From: Spirosoma oryzae
GTDB taxonomy: Bacteria; Bacteroidota; Bacteroidia; Cytophagales; Spirosomataceae
Assembly (NCBI RefSeq): GCF_003002825.1
Contig: NZ_PVTE01000005.1
Coordinates: 124,001 to 188,000 of the forward strand
DNA: 64,000 bases
Direction: 5' to 3'
The translations under genes were made by a program, and so were the position numbers. Position 1 is the first letter of the stretch. Each line of letters begins with the position of its first letter. Below are positions 1 to 8,822 of the stretch, in pieces. The notes beneath the pieces were generated by a model, which did no database searches, had not been told where the DNA came from, and saw only the letters and a program-made list of their open reading frames with translations.

Positions 1-386
1 ACGACAACAAATTTGTCGGCAGGTACTTTACGAGCGTTATCCTGAATGGCTTTCCGGAACTCGTAACCGTATCCAACTGTCTCCAGCTTCGGATCTTCAT
101 TCGCGGCTTTCCCAAAAATATAGTAGGCCTTGTTGTTGTCCCCGAGGAAAACCGTCATTACGTTCGACGCTTTGATCGGTTCGGTCTCTTCTGTTTTTGT
201 CTTGTCTGGTACGTTGAGCGTCATCGACGATGGTTTGCTCAAGGTGGTAGCCAAGATGAAGAAGGTGATTAGCAAGAATCCCAGGTCAACCATGGGCGTC
301 ATGTCTATACGAGTAGACGCTTTCTTTGACCGTACCTTACCACCTTTACTCTTGCCACCACCGCCACCAGTGTTAATTTCTGCCAT
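1..386 (-). CDS. ExbD/TolR-family biopolymer transport protein (partial)
   Basis: About 128 codons are visible; the 3' end runs off the left edge of the window. The protein has a Gly/Lys-rich cytoplasmic start, then DMTPMVDLGFLLITFFIL, the single ExbD transmembrane helix with the family aspartate just inside it, and then a periplasmic domain beginning LNVPDKTKTEE. ExbD/TolR proteins pair with ExbB/TolQ to couple proton flow to TonB-dependent transport or to cell-envelope work. This is the third gene of a minus-strand set (exbB, exbD, exbD) and lies 49 bases behind the second. A start at the ATG at 386 gives the normal short N-terminus. Two different ExbD paralogues behind one ExbB is common in Bacteroidota. 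Family call firm, exact partner system unknown. Confidence 0.9.
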   Translation of the reverse strand, partial: MAEINTGGGGGKSKGGKVRSKKASTRIDMTPMVDLGFLLITFFILATTLSKPSSMTLNVPDKTKTEETEPIKASNVMTVFLGDNNKAYYIFGKAANEDPKLETVGYGYEFRKAIQDNARKVPADKFVV

Positions 387-435
387 GGCTTTTTTGGTTT
401 ATCTTTAAGCAGAGCGATCTACTTAAAGTTGTGGA

Positions 436-1062
436 TTAGTCAGCTTTCCAGCCAGCTGGCGGAGCTTCCGTGCCCGTGATGAGGTTGAACTTGTTGATAT
501 TCTGCGCCTGAAGCGTAGCCAACACGTTCTTGAACTCCGGAAATTTGGCCAGGTTGTCGCCTTTCAGGGCAATACGCAGACCGTTGTTAGCTTTCCGAGA
601 GTTGAATACCCAATCTTTAAGCTCATTGGTTGCACCCGCACCCGTCGAATCGGTAGGAATACCGGGCTGTTTCACCTTGGCTTTCTGATCGTCAGGTAAA
701 TCCAGATAGGCTTTCAACTGATTGATAGGAATACCAAAATTCGACATCAACGAGAAATCCTTCTTTTCCTTATCGGAAAATGTGATTCCTTTTAGAGCGG
801 CTATGTTATCCAGCATCGTAATACGATCCTGCTGACTGTCAATGCCGAAATAAACCTTTCCGTCTTTGCCCAGCGCAATCGTCATGATGTCCTTGTCCGG
901 AACTTTGATGCCAGAGATGGAAGACGGCGTTTCGATCGACGCGGCATCCTGAGATTTGAACTGAGCGGTTAGAATAAAGAACGTCAGTAACAGGAATGCA
1001 ACGTCAGTCATCGCGGTCATATCCACCGAAGAACTGGCGCGTTTTACTTTAACTGCAGGCAT
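436..1062 (-). CDS. ExbD/TolR-family biopolymer transport protein
   Basis: A 208-residue protein with a short basic N-terminus, then SVDMTAMTDVAFLLLTFFIL, which is the ExbD transmembrane helix containing the conserved Asp thought to carry protons. The rest is a periplasmic domain of about 160 residues, longer than classic ExbD (about 140 in total). The extra sequence includes a stretch around residues 95-150 that is rich in charged residues. It lies between the ExbB-like gene (66 bases upstream) and a second ExbD gene (49 bases downstream), so the three are very likely one transcript. It should energise outer-membrane TonB-dependent receptors, several of which lie elsewhere in this window. 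A role in Tol-Pal-type envelope maintenance or in gliding cannot be excluded from sequence. Confidence 0.92.
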   Translation of the reverse strand: MPAVKVKRASSSVDMTAMTDVAFLLLTFFILTAQFKSQDAASIETPSSISGIKVPDKDIMTIALGKDGKVYFGIDSQQDRITMLDNIAALKGITFSDKEKKDFSLMSNFGIPINQLKAYLDLPDDQKAKVKQPGIPTDSTGAGATNELKDWVFNSRKANNGLRIALKGDNLAKFPEFKNVLATLQAQNINKFNLITGTEAPPAGWKAD

Positions 1063-1128
1063 GAAAGAGTCTGTTTCTGCCTGTCCAGCTCTCGAACTGG
1101 ACAGGCGGGTTTGTCAACGGAAAGAAAT

Positions 1129-1962
1129 CTAGTAGTGAGCAGCAAAGTTCTGCTGAATGCTCAGACCGATTTCGTCGATGTTGTACGTAAGAACGTCAAT
1201 ACGGCTCGTGAAGTAGCTGTACATGATCGTAGCGATAGCCGCCGTACCGATACCAAGAGCCGTATTTACAAGGGCCTCAGAGATACCCGTCGACAGAGCA
1301 CCCGTGTCAGGCTGACCGCCAGCACCCATGGCTGCGAACGCGCGAATCATACCAAGTACCGTTCCGAGCAGGGCGATCAGCGTCGATACCGAAGCCAGCG
1401 TAGCGATAATGGTCAGGTTTTTTTCCAGCATCGGCAACTCAAGCGTCGTCGCTTCTTCTACTTCTTTTTGAAGAGCGGCCAGTTTCTGGTCTTTGTCAAG
1501 GCTGGCGTCGGTAGCTAGTTGCTGATACTTTACCAGCGCTGTTTTAACAACGTTACCAATCGAACCTTTCTGGCGATCGCACTCCTGAATAGCAGCGGCT
1601 ACATCGTTACGGTCGAGCAGCGATTTGATCTTGCGAACGAAATCGTCAACTGAACCTGTACCATTGGCGCGGCCAATCGTGATGAAACGTTCGATCGAGA
1701 AAACCAATACCGTCAGGAAGCAAGTAAACAGAATCGGTACGATGAAACCACCTTTGTAAACGGTACCGAAGTAGTCGCCGGGCAGGGGCTCTTTTGTGTT
1801 ATCTCCATCCTGGAAGTGGCTAGCATCACCGAAAACGAACATGTAGGTAAGAATACCGATGACGAGTAGTACAGGAAGTACGAACGCTGGATTCAGACCA
1901 CCCGACTTCTTTTTTGGTGCTGCAGCTTTGGCTGGTGCTGGAGAAGGAGTTTGTGTTTTCAT
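1129..1962 (-). CDS. MotA/TolQ/ExbB proton channel family protein
   Basis: A 277-residue inner-membrane protein. An Ala/Pro/Lys-rich cytoplasmic N-terminus (residues 1-25) precedes a first helix (about 28-45), a second helix around FIVPILFTCFLTVLVFSIER, a cytoplasmic domain, and the conserved pair of C-terminal helices (TIIATLASVSTLIALLGTVL and the segment with VNTALGIGTAAIATIMYSY). The LGTVLGMIRAF stretch is the family signature. With the two downstream ExbD proteins it should form the proton-driven motor that energises TonB-dependent transport. The extra N-terminal helix is usual for Bacteroidota ExbB. A promoter-like motif lies about 120 bases upstream, which makes this the first gene of the operon. 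Confidence 0.93.
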   Translation of the reverse strand: MKTQTPSPAPAKAAAPKKKSGGLNPAFVLPVLLVIGILTYMFVFGDASHFQDGDNTKEPLPGDYFGTVYKGGFIVPILFTCFLTVLVFSIERFITIGRANGTGSVDDFVRKIKSLLDRNDVAAAIQECDRQKGSIGNVVKTALVKYQQLATDASLDKDQKLAALQKEVEEATTLELPMLEKNLTIIATLASVSTLIALLGTVLGMIRAFAAMGAGGQPDTGALSTGISEALVNTALGIGTAAIATIMYSYFTSRIDVLTYNIDEIGLSIQQNFAAHY

Positions 1963-2482
1963 TGGAACTGGACTGTAGGGTTAAAATGAAAGTTGGTTTG
2001 CCCGGTAAAAAAAGCGAAAAATCTAACTGTTTCGGTTTATCCCGTCAAAAATTTGATGGAAAGCCGTCGAAACCTCCACAAAACTAGGGTTTTTCTTACG
2101 AATACAAAGCAATAGGATTCGCCAAATTTTGCGCCTTAATTGGAGTTGCTCGCTAATTTGTTGGATATAAACAGTTGTGTTAATAATCCATCAACATGAT
2201 AGCACAGTAACCGAACCGGTAAAACATTGGCTTTCAACCAACCAGTGAAGAACAACCGACTCATGTGTCTTCTCCTTATCACAACGGCAGTGAGGGGGGG
2301 CCTTATTCATAAAGGAATTATTAAGTTTTTAAGTGGACGAACGGGTAGTTGTAGCAGACGCTGTACACACGTTAGATGCAGTAAGCCAACCTATTCCACA
2401 AAGAATCTCAATTATTTTCCGTGACCGCAATCCGAACGTCCGTCTATACGTATGTACTGGATGTTACCTAAATTCTTAAGTC
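1963..2482. other. Intergenic region, divergent
   Basis: 520 bases between the divergently transcribed exbB-like gene and the small membrane-protein gene. It holds a good Bacteroidota-type promoter for exbB at 2079-2108. An open frame of 65 codons at 2227-2424 has no recognisable features and is not called. Nothing else was recognised. Confidence 0.6.
2079..2108 (-). promoter_or_regulatory. Predicted promoter of the exbB-exbD-exbD operon
   Basis: Read on the minus strand, a -33 TTTG (2105-2108) is separated by 18 bases from a -7 box TAGTTTTG (2079-2086), a perfect match to the Bacteroidota consensus TAnnTTTG. It would give a leader of roughly 110 bases. Seen by eye only. Confidence 0.5.
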
Positions 2483-2725
2483 ATGAATAAAGCCCTGCTT
2501 ATTCTATTGACATTTGCGGTGGTCTCTGCTGATGTATTTTATCGACTGTTCGAAAAATTGACAAGCTTGGACTGGTGGTCAAAATCGCCGGCGCTTGTTG
2601 GCGCATTCCTATTTTCGGTTACCGTCGGGGCGTTGGTAGCGCACGTTCTGCTCTCGCTACTGGCGGGAACGGACATGCGAACGGATATTGTGCAGGTAGA
2701 TCCTGTTGAAGAATTTGTTAAGTAA
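2483..2725 (+). CDS. Small hypothetical membrane protein
   Basis: An 80-residue open frame starting at ATG. The product has two hydrophobic stretches (about residues 3-18 and 38-62) separated by a short segment with Trp-Trp, and an acidic tail ending DPVEEFVK, which suggests a small inner-membrane protein with two helices. No family is recognised. That it is a real gene is supported by the sensible membrane pattern, by an intrinsic terminator starting 18 bases after the stop, and by the absence of a competing frame. The neighbours (exbB operon, tRNA-Pro) give no functional hint. Confidence 0.55.
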   Translation: MNKALLILLTFAVVSADVFYRLFEKLTSLDWWSKSPALVGAFLFSVTVGALVAHVLLSLLAGTDMRTDIVQVDPVEEFVK

Positions 2726-2742
2726 CTGACAGGGAGCTATAC

Positions 2743-2778
2743 AGAAACGCCCGGCTAGCCAACTAGCCGGGCGTTTCT
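2743..2778 (+). terminator. Intrinsic terminator hairpin
   Basis: Perfect 16-bp inverted repeat (2743-2758 with 2763-2778), GC-rich at the tip with a 4-base loop, directly after the small membrane-protein gene. The A/T-rich outer arms suggest it can act in both directions. Confidence 0.8.
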
Positions 2779-2781
2779 ACA

Positions 2782-2812
2782 CAAAAAAGAGCAGCCTCAA
2801 AAAGACTGCTCT
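2782..2812 (-). terminator. Intrinsic terminator of tRNA-Pro
   Basis: On the minus strand a 7-bp stem (2806-2812 with 2788-2794) is followed by a run of six T. It begins 8 bases after the tRNA 3' end. Confidence 0.75.
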
Positions 2813-2819
2813 AACTAAG

Positions 2820-2893
2820 TCGGGAAGGCGGGATTCGAACCCACGACCTCTTGCACCCCATGCAAGCACGCTACCGGACTGCGCTACATCCCG
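2820..2893 (-). tRNA. tRNA-Pro (anticodon GGG)
   Basis: 74 bases fold into a cloverleaf. The acceptor arm is CGGGATG/CTTCCCG with discriminator A. The D arm is GCGC/GCGT. The anticodon stem CTTGC/GCAAG closes loop ATGGGGT, giving anticodon GGG, which reads CCC/CCU proline codons. The variable loop has 5 bases and the T loop is TTCGAAT. The CCA end is not encoded. The acceptor arm carries a T-T mismatch at pair 6-67. C1-G72, which the sequence has, is typical of bacterial tRNA-Pro. A promoter-like motif lies immediately upstream and a terminator immediately downstream, so it is a single-gene unit. Confidence 0.95.
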
Positions 2894-2903
2894 AACTGGT
2901 TCG

Positions 2904-2933
2904 CAAAGATAAGGAGTATTTGTAAAAGCACAA
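2904..2933 (-). promoter_or_regulatory. Predicted tRNA-Pro promoter
   Basis: Minus strand: -33 TTG (2931-2933), 19-base spacer, -7 box TATCTTTG (2904-2911), matching TAnnTTTG exactly. The -7 box ends 11 bases before the mature tRNA. The -33 box lies inside the terminator hairpin of the upstream peptidase gene. Confidence 0.65.
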
Positions 2934-2968
2934 CCGGCATAGCAGGAAAATATGCCGGCTGTGCTTTT
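2924..2968 (-). terminator. Terminator of the M1 peptidase pair
   Basis: Long inverted repeat (2924-2941 with 2951-2968, one mismatch), GC-rich core and TTTT tail on the minus strand. It begins 17 bases after the stop codon of the downstream M1 peptidase gene. Confidence 0.75.
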
Positions 2969-2984
2969 CTAGTGTATAGAGAAC

Positions 2985-5390
2985 CTAGTTTCGACCGCTA
3001 CCCTGTGTGGCCGGGAGCTGCGTGCTTCGACGCTGCTGCATCGGATTGCCTGATTGCGACGCAGCTGGATTCTGACGTTGCCGGAACAACTGGAAACGCG
3101 ACGGTTGCGACACGCGTGGAAACGAATTGTTCTCCGTATCAATGTCAGCAATCTCGTAGAAAGGATCGAGCGTCCACTGCGTCACTTTCTTGTTGGTAAC
3201 AATCACTTTCTTGATGGCCACGTCGTTAAAGCGCCAGATCTCAGCTGGGAAACGGGCTACGGAGTCGGTGCCATCCTCAAACTGCATCCGAAGAATCACG
3301 GGCATCGGTACACCACCTTTGTTCTTCAGCGACACCGTGTAGAAGTTATTCTTGTCGGCCGATTCGATGGCCTGCCGTTCGCTTTCGCTCAACGTAGCCA
3401 GATACTCCTGATAGCGTTTGCGGTCGGTGTCTGTGACCGTGTTAGGATCGTAGCTGTTGTAGAAATCCCGCATCGACGAATCTTGTGCTACGACTGACGA
3501 TCCCTGCGTACCAGCGTCGCGCTGCTTACTGATTGTACCAGCTTTCCGCTTTTCTTCAGCACGGGCTGCTGCTTTCGTAATCTCTGGATTTCCTGAATCG
3601 ATTTGGTACCAGTCGACTTCTACCAGATCCTGATCGACGGGTTCGACGCCGTAGAACCAGCCTTTCCAGAACCAGTCGAGGTCGACACCCGAGGCATCTT
3701 CCAGGGTGCGGAAGAAATCGGCGGGTTCGGGGCTTTTGAAGGCCCAACGGCGGGCGTATTCCTTGAAGGCGTAATCGAACAGCTCGCGACCCATCACCGT
3801 TTCGCGCAGAATGTTGAGCGCCGTCGCCGGCTTGGCGTAGGCGTTAGCACCCAGGTTGATCACATTATCCGACGAGGTCATGATGGGCGACAGTACCGCT
3901 TTATCCGACTTCATATAGTCGGTGATATACTGCGGTTCGCCCCGGCGGCTTGGGAAGTTATAATCCCATTCTTTCTCCGCCAGATACTGACAGAACGTGT
4001 TCAGTCCTTCGTCCATCCAGGTCCACTGACGCTCGTCGGAGTTAACGATCATCGGGAAAAAGTTGTGGCCAACTTCGTGGATAATGACGCCGATCATACC
4101 CGCTTTGGTGCTGGCCGAATACGTACCGTCCGCTTCGGGACGGCCCCCGTTGAACGAAATCATTGGGTACTCCATGCCACCGCCAGGCGTCGCATGACAC
4201 GAAATGGCAACGGGATACGGGTATTTGATGGTCCGGTTACCGTACGATTTCAATGTGTGCTCAACAACGCGGGTCGAATACTGTCCCCACAGCGGATTGC
4301 CTTCTTTCGAATAGAATGACATACTCCAGATTTTGCGACCGTCGCCGTAGACGTCGGTTTGCATGGCATCCCAGATAAATTTGCGGCTGCTGGCAAAGGC
4401 AAAGTCACGTACGTTGTCGGCTTTGTACACCCACGTTTTCGTCGTTTTTACATCGCCTGCTTTCGCTTTTTCAGCGGCAACCGCTTCATCCTGCGTAACG
4501 ATAACGATCGGCTTTTTCGAGTTGGCGGCTTGTGTCATCCGCTTCTGCTGGTTAGCGGTCAGTACCTGTTTGTAGTTCTGGCACTCGCCCGTAGCACCGA
4601 CAACGTGATCGCTTGGTACGGTGATCGCTACGCGGTAGTTACCGAAGATCAGCGTAAATTCTCCCTGCCCCAGAAACTGCTTGTTTTGCCAGCCGTTGAC
4701 GTCGTTGTAAGCACACAGACGCGGGAACCAATGGGCGATGAAGTAGTTGTAGTTGCCGTCTTTGGCAAAAAACTCCATACCGCTCCGGCCGTAGTATTCG
4801 GTGATAAAATAATTCCAGTCGACCTTGAAGGCGTAGCTGCCACCGGGCTTGATGGGGGTGGGCAAATCGACGCGCATCATCGTCTGGTTAATCGTATATT
4901 TCAGCGCATTGCCTGACTTGGCATCTTTAATCGACGTGATCTTGTAGCCAAACTTGTCTGTTGCCTGTTGACTGCTGCGTTCACGAACAGAGGTAAGATT
5001 CTGTAACTGCGCGAAGCTCATACCGCTTTCGTTGATACTTCCGGTGCGGGTGATGCTACCGGTAGAGCCCTTGGCAAACAGATTCTGATCGAGCTGTAGC
5101 CAGATGAAGCGCAGTTCGTCGGTCGAATTGTTGTGATACGTAACCGTTTCGGAACCGGTGATTTTCTGCGTCGCGTCGTCCAGCGTCACGTCGATGTCGT
5201 AGTCGGCGCGGTTCTGGAAGTAGTCGCGACCAGGTGCGCCGGCGGCTGTGCGAAATGTGTTCGGCGTCGGAAGCATGGGGCCGAGCTGCTCGAACCGCGT
5301 GTTTGCGTTCTGCGTCGGTGGTCCCTGCTGCTGCGCGACCAGGTTGGTTGACCAGAGGGCCATACTAACCAGAAACAGTACTTTTTTCAT
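2985..5390 (-). CDS. Exported M1-family zinc metallopeptidase
   Basis: 801 residues with a cleavable signal peptide (residues 1-19, ending LVAQ). It carries the M1 aminopeptidase signature: the substrate-binding GGMEYP (404-409, equivalent to GAMEN) and the zinc site HEVGH (438-442), followed after exactly 18 residues by the third ligand Glu461 in WMDEGLN. An N-terminal beta-rich domain comes before it and a C-terminal domain of about 330 residues after it. M1 enzymes remove N-terminal residues from peptides; this one should work in the periplasm or outside the cell. It is the second of a tandem pair: the upstream paralogue ends 26 bases before this ATG, so they are co-transcribed. The C-terminal 50 residues are Gln/Arg-rich and low in complexity. 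Confidence 0.9.
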   Translation of the reverse strand: MKKVLFLVSMALWSTNLVAQQQGPPTQNANTRFEQLGPMLPTPNTFRTAAGAPGRDYFQNRADYDIDVTLDDATQKITGSETVTYHNNSTDELRFIWLQLDQNLFAKGSTGSITRTGSINESGMSFAQLQNLTSVRERSSQQATDKFGYKITSIKDAKSGNALKYTINQTMMRVDLPTPIKPGGSYAFKVDWNYFITEYYGRSGMEFFAKDGNYNYFIAHWFPRLCAYNDVNGWQNKQFLGQGEFTLIFGNYRVAITVPSDHVVGATGECQNYKQVLTANQQKRMTQAANSKKPIVIVTQDEAVAAEKAKAGDVKTTKTWVYKADNVRDFAFASSRKFIWDAMQTDVYGDGRKIWSMSFYSKEGNPLWGQYSTRVVEHTLKSYGNRTIKYPYPVAISCHATPGGGMEYPMISFNGGRPEADGTYSASTKAGMIGVIIHEVGHNFFPMIVNSDERQWTWMDEGLNTFCQYLAEKEWDYNFPSRRGEPQYITDYMKSDKAVLSPIMTSSDNVINLGANAYAKPATALNILRETVMGRELFDYAFKEYARRWAFKSPEPADFFRTLEDASGVDLDWFWKGWFYGVEPVDQDLVEVDWYQIDSGNPEITKAAARAEEKRKAGTISKQRDAGTQGSSVVAQDSSMRDFYNSYDPNTVTDTDRKRYQEYLATLSESERQAIESADKNNFYTVSLKNKGGVPMPVILRMQFEDGTDSVARFPAEIWRFNDVAIKKVIVTNKKVTQWTLDPFYEIADIDTENNSFPRVSQPSRFQLFRQRQNPAASQSGNPMQQRRSTQLPATQGSGRN

Positions 5391-5416
5391 GGTTGATTCA
5401 GAAATAGAGGGTTACG

Positions 5417-7810
5417 TTAATTCTGTCCAGTGCCTTGACGAGCCGGAGCCTGCTGGCGCTGCTGCTGCATGGGGTTGGGTATACCAGTCGCACGATTCTG
5501 CTGTTTGAAGAGCTGAAAACGGCTGGGCTGGGCTACGCGGGGAAAGGAATTGTCCTCGGTGTTGATGTCGGCAATCTCGTAGAAAGGGTCCAGCGTCCAT
5601 TGCTTTACTTTCTTCGTGGTGGCAATTACTTTCTTGATCGATGCGTCGTTGAAGCGCCAGATTTCGGCCGGGAAGCGGGCTACCGAATCCGTGCCGTCTT
5701 CAAATTCCATCCGAACAATAACGGGCATTGGCATACCCCCCTTGTTCTGCAACGAAAGCGTGTAAAAGTTGGTCCCTGCCTCGGCCAGTAACCGTTCTTC
5801 CTGCGTCAGCGATGCCAGATAATCCTGGTATTTCTTTCGGTCTTCGGCAGTGACCGCGTACGGATCATACTGATTGTAGAAATCCCGCATCGAACTGTCC
5901 TGGGCGACTACCGTCTGGTCTTTGCTCAAAGCATCGCGTTGCCGGCTGATCGTATTGAGTTTTTGCTGAGCAGCCGCCCGTGCTTCCGATTTGGTAATGT
6001 CCGGGTTTTGCGAACTGGCCTGATTCCAGCTTACGTTAGTCAGTGTTTGGTCGACGGGCTGAACACCATAGAACCAGCCTTTCCAGAACCAATCGAGGTC
6101 AACACCCGACGCGTTCTCCATTGTACGGAAGAAGTCGGCGGGTTCGGGGCTTTTGAAAGCCCAACGGCGGGCGTATTCCTTGAAGGCGTAATCGAACAGC
6201 TCGCGACCCATCACCGTTTCGCGCAGAATATTCAGACCGGTGGCTGGTTTCGTATACGCGTTTGGTCCGAACGTACCCGCCAGAATATTGTCGGAACTGC
6301 TCATGATGGGTACCTGCTGCGTCGAGTCGAGTTGCATGTACGGGACAATGTACTGCGGGTCGATACCGTGCGCCGGAAAATTAGCGTCCCACTCCAGACA
6401 GGCCAGCCCTTCCAGAAAGCTGTTCAGTCCTTCATCCATCCACGACCACTGCCGCTCGTCGGAGTTGACGATCATCGGGAAAAAATTGTGGCCAACCTCA
6501 TGGATAACGACCGAGATAAGGAAATTTTTGGTGCCGACCGAATACGTGCCATCGGCTTCCGGGCGTGCTCCGTTGAAGCTCATCATGGGGTACTCCATGC
6601 CGCCCACCGGCCCGTGTACGGAGTAGGCCACCGGATACGGATAAGCGATGGTTCGGCGGGAGTAGGCGTGGAGCGTATGGGCAATCAGCCGGGTCGAATA
6701 CTGTCCCCACAGTGGATTGGCTTCCTTGGGGTATAGCGACATGGCCCAGACGCGTTTGCCTTCTACATTGGGTTGCATGGCGTCCCAGATAAACTTACGG
6801 CTGCTGGCGAAGGCAAAGTCACGCACGTTATCGGCTTTGTACACCCACGTTTTTGTCCGTTTTACGTCGCTCGCTTTGGCTTTTTCGGCGGCTTCGGCTT
6901 CCGCCTGCGTAACGATCTGAACGGGGTTGTCGCCCCTTTTGTCGCCCCGGTTCTTCGCGTCGTTCCAGCGTTTCAGCTGGGTTGCTGATAAGACCTGCGT
7001 CGGGTTTTGCAGTTCACCCGTTGCGCCGACGATGTGGTCGCTCGGTGCAGTGAGCGTCAGCTTGTAATTCCCGAAAATAAGCGCGAATTCACCCTGTCCC
7101 AGAAACTGCCTGTTCTGCCAGCCGGTCACGTCGTTATAGACACACAGACGCGGAAACCACTGGGCTATCTCGTAGATGTAGTTGCCATCTTTCGGAAAGT
7201 ATTCGTAGCCGGAACGGGCCCCCGTTTGCTTCGCATCAACAATGTTAAAATTCCAGTCTATGCTGAACGAATAGCTGCCACCGGGTTTGATGGGGGCGGG
7301 TAGGTCGACCCGCATCATCGTCTGGTTGATCGTGTATGTCAGCGGCTTCCCGGCCTGATCGCGGACGGCCGTAATCTTATAGCCGTAGTCTTTACCAGTG
7401 AGGGAAGCACTGGGGTCGATCTGTCGGATGGACGTAGCCCGGCTGGTATTGATGCTGCTGGTACGGGCCGTATTGCCGATCGCATCCGGCTTGAACAGGT
7501 TCTGGTCGAGCTGTAGCCAGAGATACGGTAGGGCGTCGGTCGACTTGTTGTGATAGGTGATAACCTCCGACGCCGTAATTTTTTGGGTTACGTCATCGAG
7601 CGTTGCTTTGATGTCGTAGTCGGCGCGGTTCTGAAAATAATCGCGACCGGGTGCACCAGCGGCTGTGCGGAACGTGTTGGGCGTAGGTAATACGGGACCA
7701 AGCTGCTCAAAGCGGGTGTTGGCTCGTTGCGACGGTGGGCTTTGCTGTTGCGCCGTTGCGCTGAAAATACATAGCGGCAGCCCGGCCATCAGCAAAAGTA
7801 TCTTTTGCAT
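5417..7810 (-). CDS. Exported M1-family zinc metallopeptidase (tandem paralogue)
   Basis: 797 residues, collinear with the downstream peptidase throughout. It has a signal peptide (about residues 1-20), the GGMEYP substrate loop, HEVGH at 437-441 and the third zinc ligand Glu460 in WMDEGLN, so both copies look catalytically competent. Both mature N-termini keep the same block of about 20 residues (ANTRFEQLGP and onward), then diverge moderately. One stretch is almost identical even at DNA level (6138-6229 against 3721-3812), which points to gene conversion. The position as first gene of the pair suggests that its promoter drives both, but no good consensus promoter is visible in the 100 bases upstream. 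Substrate preference cannot be read from sequence. Confidence 0.9.
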   Translation of the reverse strand: MQKILLLMAGLPLCIFSATAQQQSPPSQRANTRFEQLGPVLPTPNTFRTAAGAPGRDYFQNRADYDIKATLDDVTQKITASEVITYHNKSTDALPYLWLQLDQNLFKPDAIGNTARTSSINTSRATSIRQIDPSASLTGKDYGYKITAVRDQAGKPLTYTINQTMMRVDLPAPIKPGGSYSFSIDWNFNIVDAKQTGARSGYEYFPKDGNYIYEIAQWFPRLCVYNDVTGWQNRQFLGQGEFALIFGNYKLTLTAPSDHIVGATGELQNPTQVLSATQLKRWNDAKNRGDKRGDNPVQIVTQAEAEAAEKAKASDVKRTKTWVYKADNVRDFAFASSRKFIWDAMQPNVEGKRVWAMSLYPKEANPLWGQYSTRLIAHTLHAYSRRTIAYPYPVAYSVHGPVGGMEYPMMSFNGARPEADGTYSVGTKNFLISVVIHEVGHNFFPMIVNSDERQWSWMDEGLNSFLEGLACLEWDANFPAHGIDPQYIVPYMQLDSTQQVPIMSSSDNILAGTFGPNAYTKPATGLNILRETVMGRELFDYAFKEYARRWAFKSPEPADFFRTMENASGVDLDWFWKGWFYGVQPVDQTLTNVSWNQASSQNPDITKSEARAAAQQKLNTISRQRDALSKDQTVVAQDSSMRDFYNQYDPYAVTAEDRKKYQDYLASLTQEERLLAEAGTNFYTLSLQNKGGMPMPVIVRMEFEDGTDSVARFPAEIWRFNDASIKKVIATTKKVKQWTLDPFYEIADINTEDNSFPRVAQPSRFQLFKQQNRATGIPNPMQQQRQQAPARQGTGQN

Positions 7811-7910
7811 ATACGCGTAGATTGTTGATGAATCGAGGGCTAAAGATACAGAATGGGCTAATTTATACGAAATGAGAGTTTGTCGGTTTACGAACAGTCG
7901 GCTGGTTTAT

Positions 7911-8795
7911 TCAGATAGGCTTTGAAGCCGTATGTGCCAGTTTCTGATATTGTGCGTGCAGGTAATTGGTGTAGTGGAGCGATTCGTCATAGAGCAGATG
8001 AATACCATCCGACGTACGGAATGAATCGGCTGGCAGGACGATGTGCTGATAGCGTGGTGCCGGAAAATAGCGATTCGCGTAGGTCCTGATCGTTCGGGGT
8101 GCCAGTAAGTTTTCCAGTCGGGCATCGATCGGCATTTCAAACAGAATAACCGTGGTACCCTGACGCTTTAGTCGATTCAGAAAGGCGTAGGCTTTTTTAA
8201 ACGAGCTATCCGTTGCTACGACAGACAAGGGTAGACTCATGGTACCGTGTAATTGGTGGACCATCTTCTGCTGCATAGCGGTATCAAGACGAGACGCCGA
8301 TTCGGGCGCGACAATGTCAGATGAGCCGTGTTGCCAGTCGCGTAACAGTGCTTTCACGACACCGATGGGCTGGTATTTCTGCCGTAAAAATGGCAACCAC
8401 TGCTTGAGTGTCCGGCTGGTCGGATCGGCGACCTTTGTTAAATCAAGCGATGACGGGCTTTGCCGCGCAATTGTGTTGATTTCGACGAACAGAACTTTAG
8501 GTGCATGGCCACTGGCCTGGATAAGATAGAGGCCATCGAGTGAGGACAAACCACTAAAACTCAGGTTATAACAGTTGGGGGCCAGTCGCTCAGAATGAAG
8601 CCGCTCGCTCATCGACGAACCGACGATCAACGTGTCGTAATGGTTGCTGTCTTCGTAGAGAAACTCTTCTGCTTTCACGATGTTGCGCTGTGCCGTTGTC
8701 TGGGCTGTTCGCGAAATAGCAGTGCCACTGTAACGAATGAACAGCGTGTAAGCAGTCAACAGCAGTAGGGTGGTGAGAATAGATTTCCAGATCAT
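7911..8795 (-). CDS. SGNH-like protein partnered with MBOAT acyltransferase
   Basis: 294 residues with one N-terminal membrane helix (about 5-24) and a periplasmic domain. DTLIVGSSMSERL resembles block I of SGNH/GDSL esterases with Ser in a GSS setting, and SDGIHLLYDESLHY near residue 270 resembles the terminal Asp-x-x-His block. It begins 27 bases after the MBOAT stop codon. MBOAT genes are often followed by such AlgJ/AlgX or DltD-like SGNH partners, which complete transfer of acyl groups to an extracellular polymer. The role is inferred from this pairing and the motifs. Overall similarity to any one family is weak, so no symbol is given. Confidence 0.65.
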   Translation of the reverse strand: MIWKSILTTLLLLTAYTLFIRYSGTAISRTAQTTAQRNIVKAEEFLYEDSNHYDTLIVGSSMSERLHSERLAPNCYNLSFSGLSSLDGLYLIQASGHAPKVLFVEINTIARQSPSSLDLTKVADPTSRTLKQWLPFLRQKYQPIGVVKALLRDWQHGSSDIVAPESASRLDTAMQQKMVHQLHGTMSLPLSVVATDSSFKKAYAFLNRLKRQGTTVILFEMPIDARLENLLAPRTIRTYANRYFPAPRYQHIVLPADSFRTSDGIHLLYDESLHYTNYLHAQYQKLAHTASKPI

Positions 8796-8822
8796 ATCGG
8801 AAAACGGGTTATGGAATGGTAA

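Noticed and set aside
2227..2424. 65-codon frame in the exbB upstream region
   Set aside because: No membrane or domain pattern, no terminator and no start support; weaker than the neighbouring 80-residue gene.
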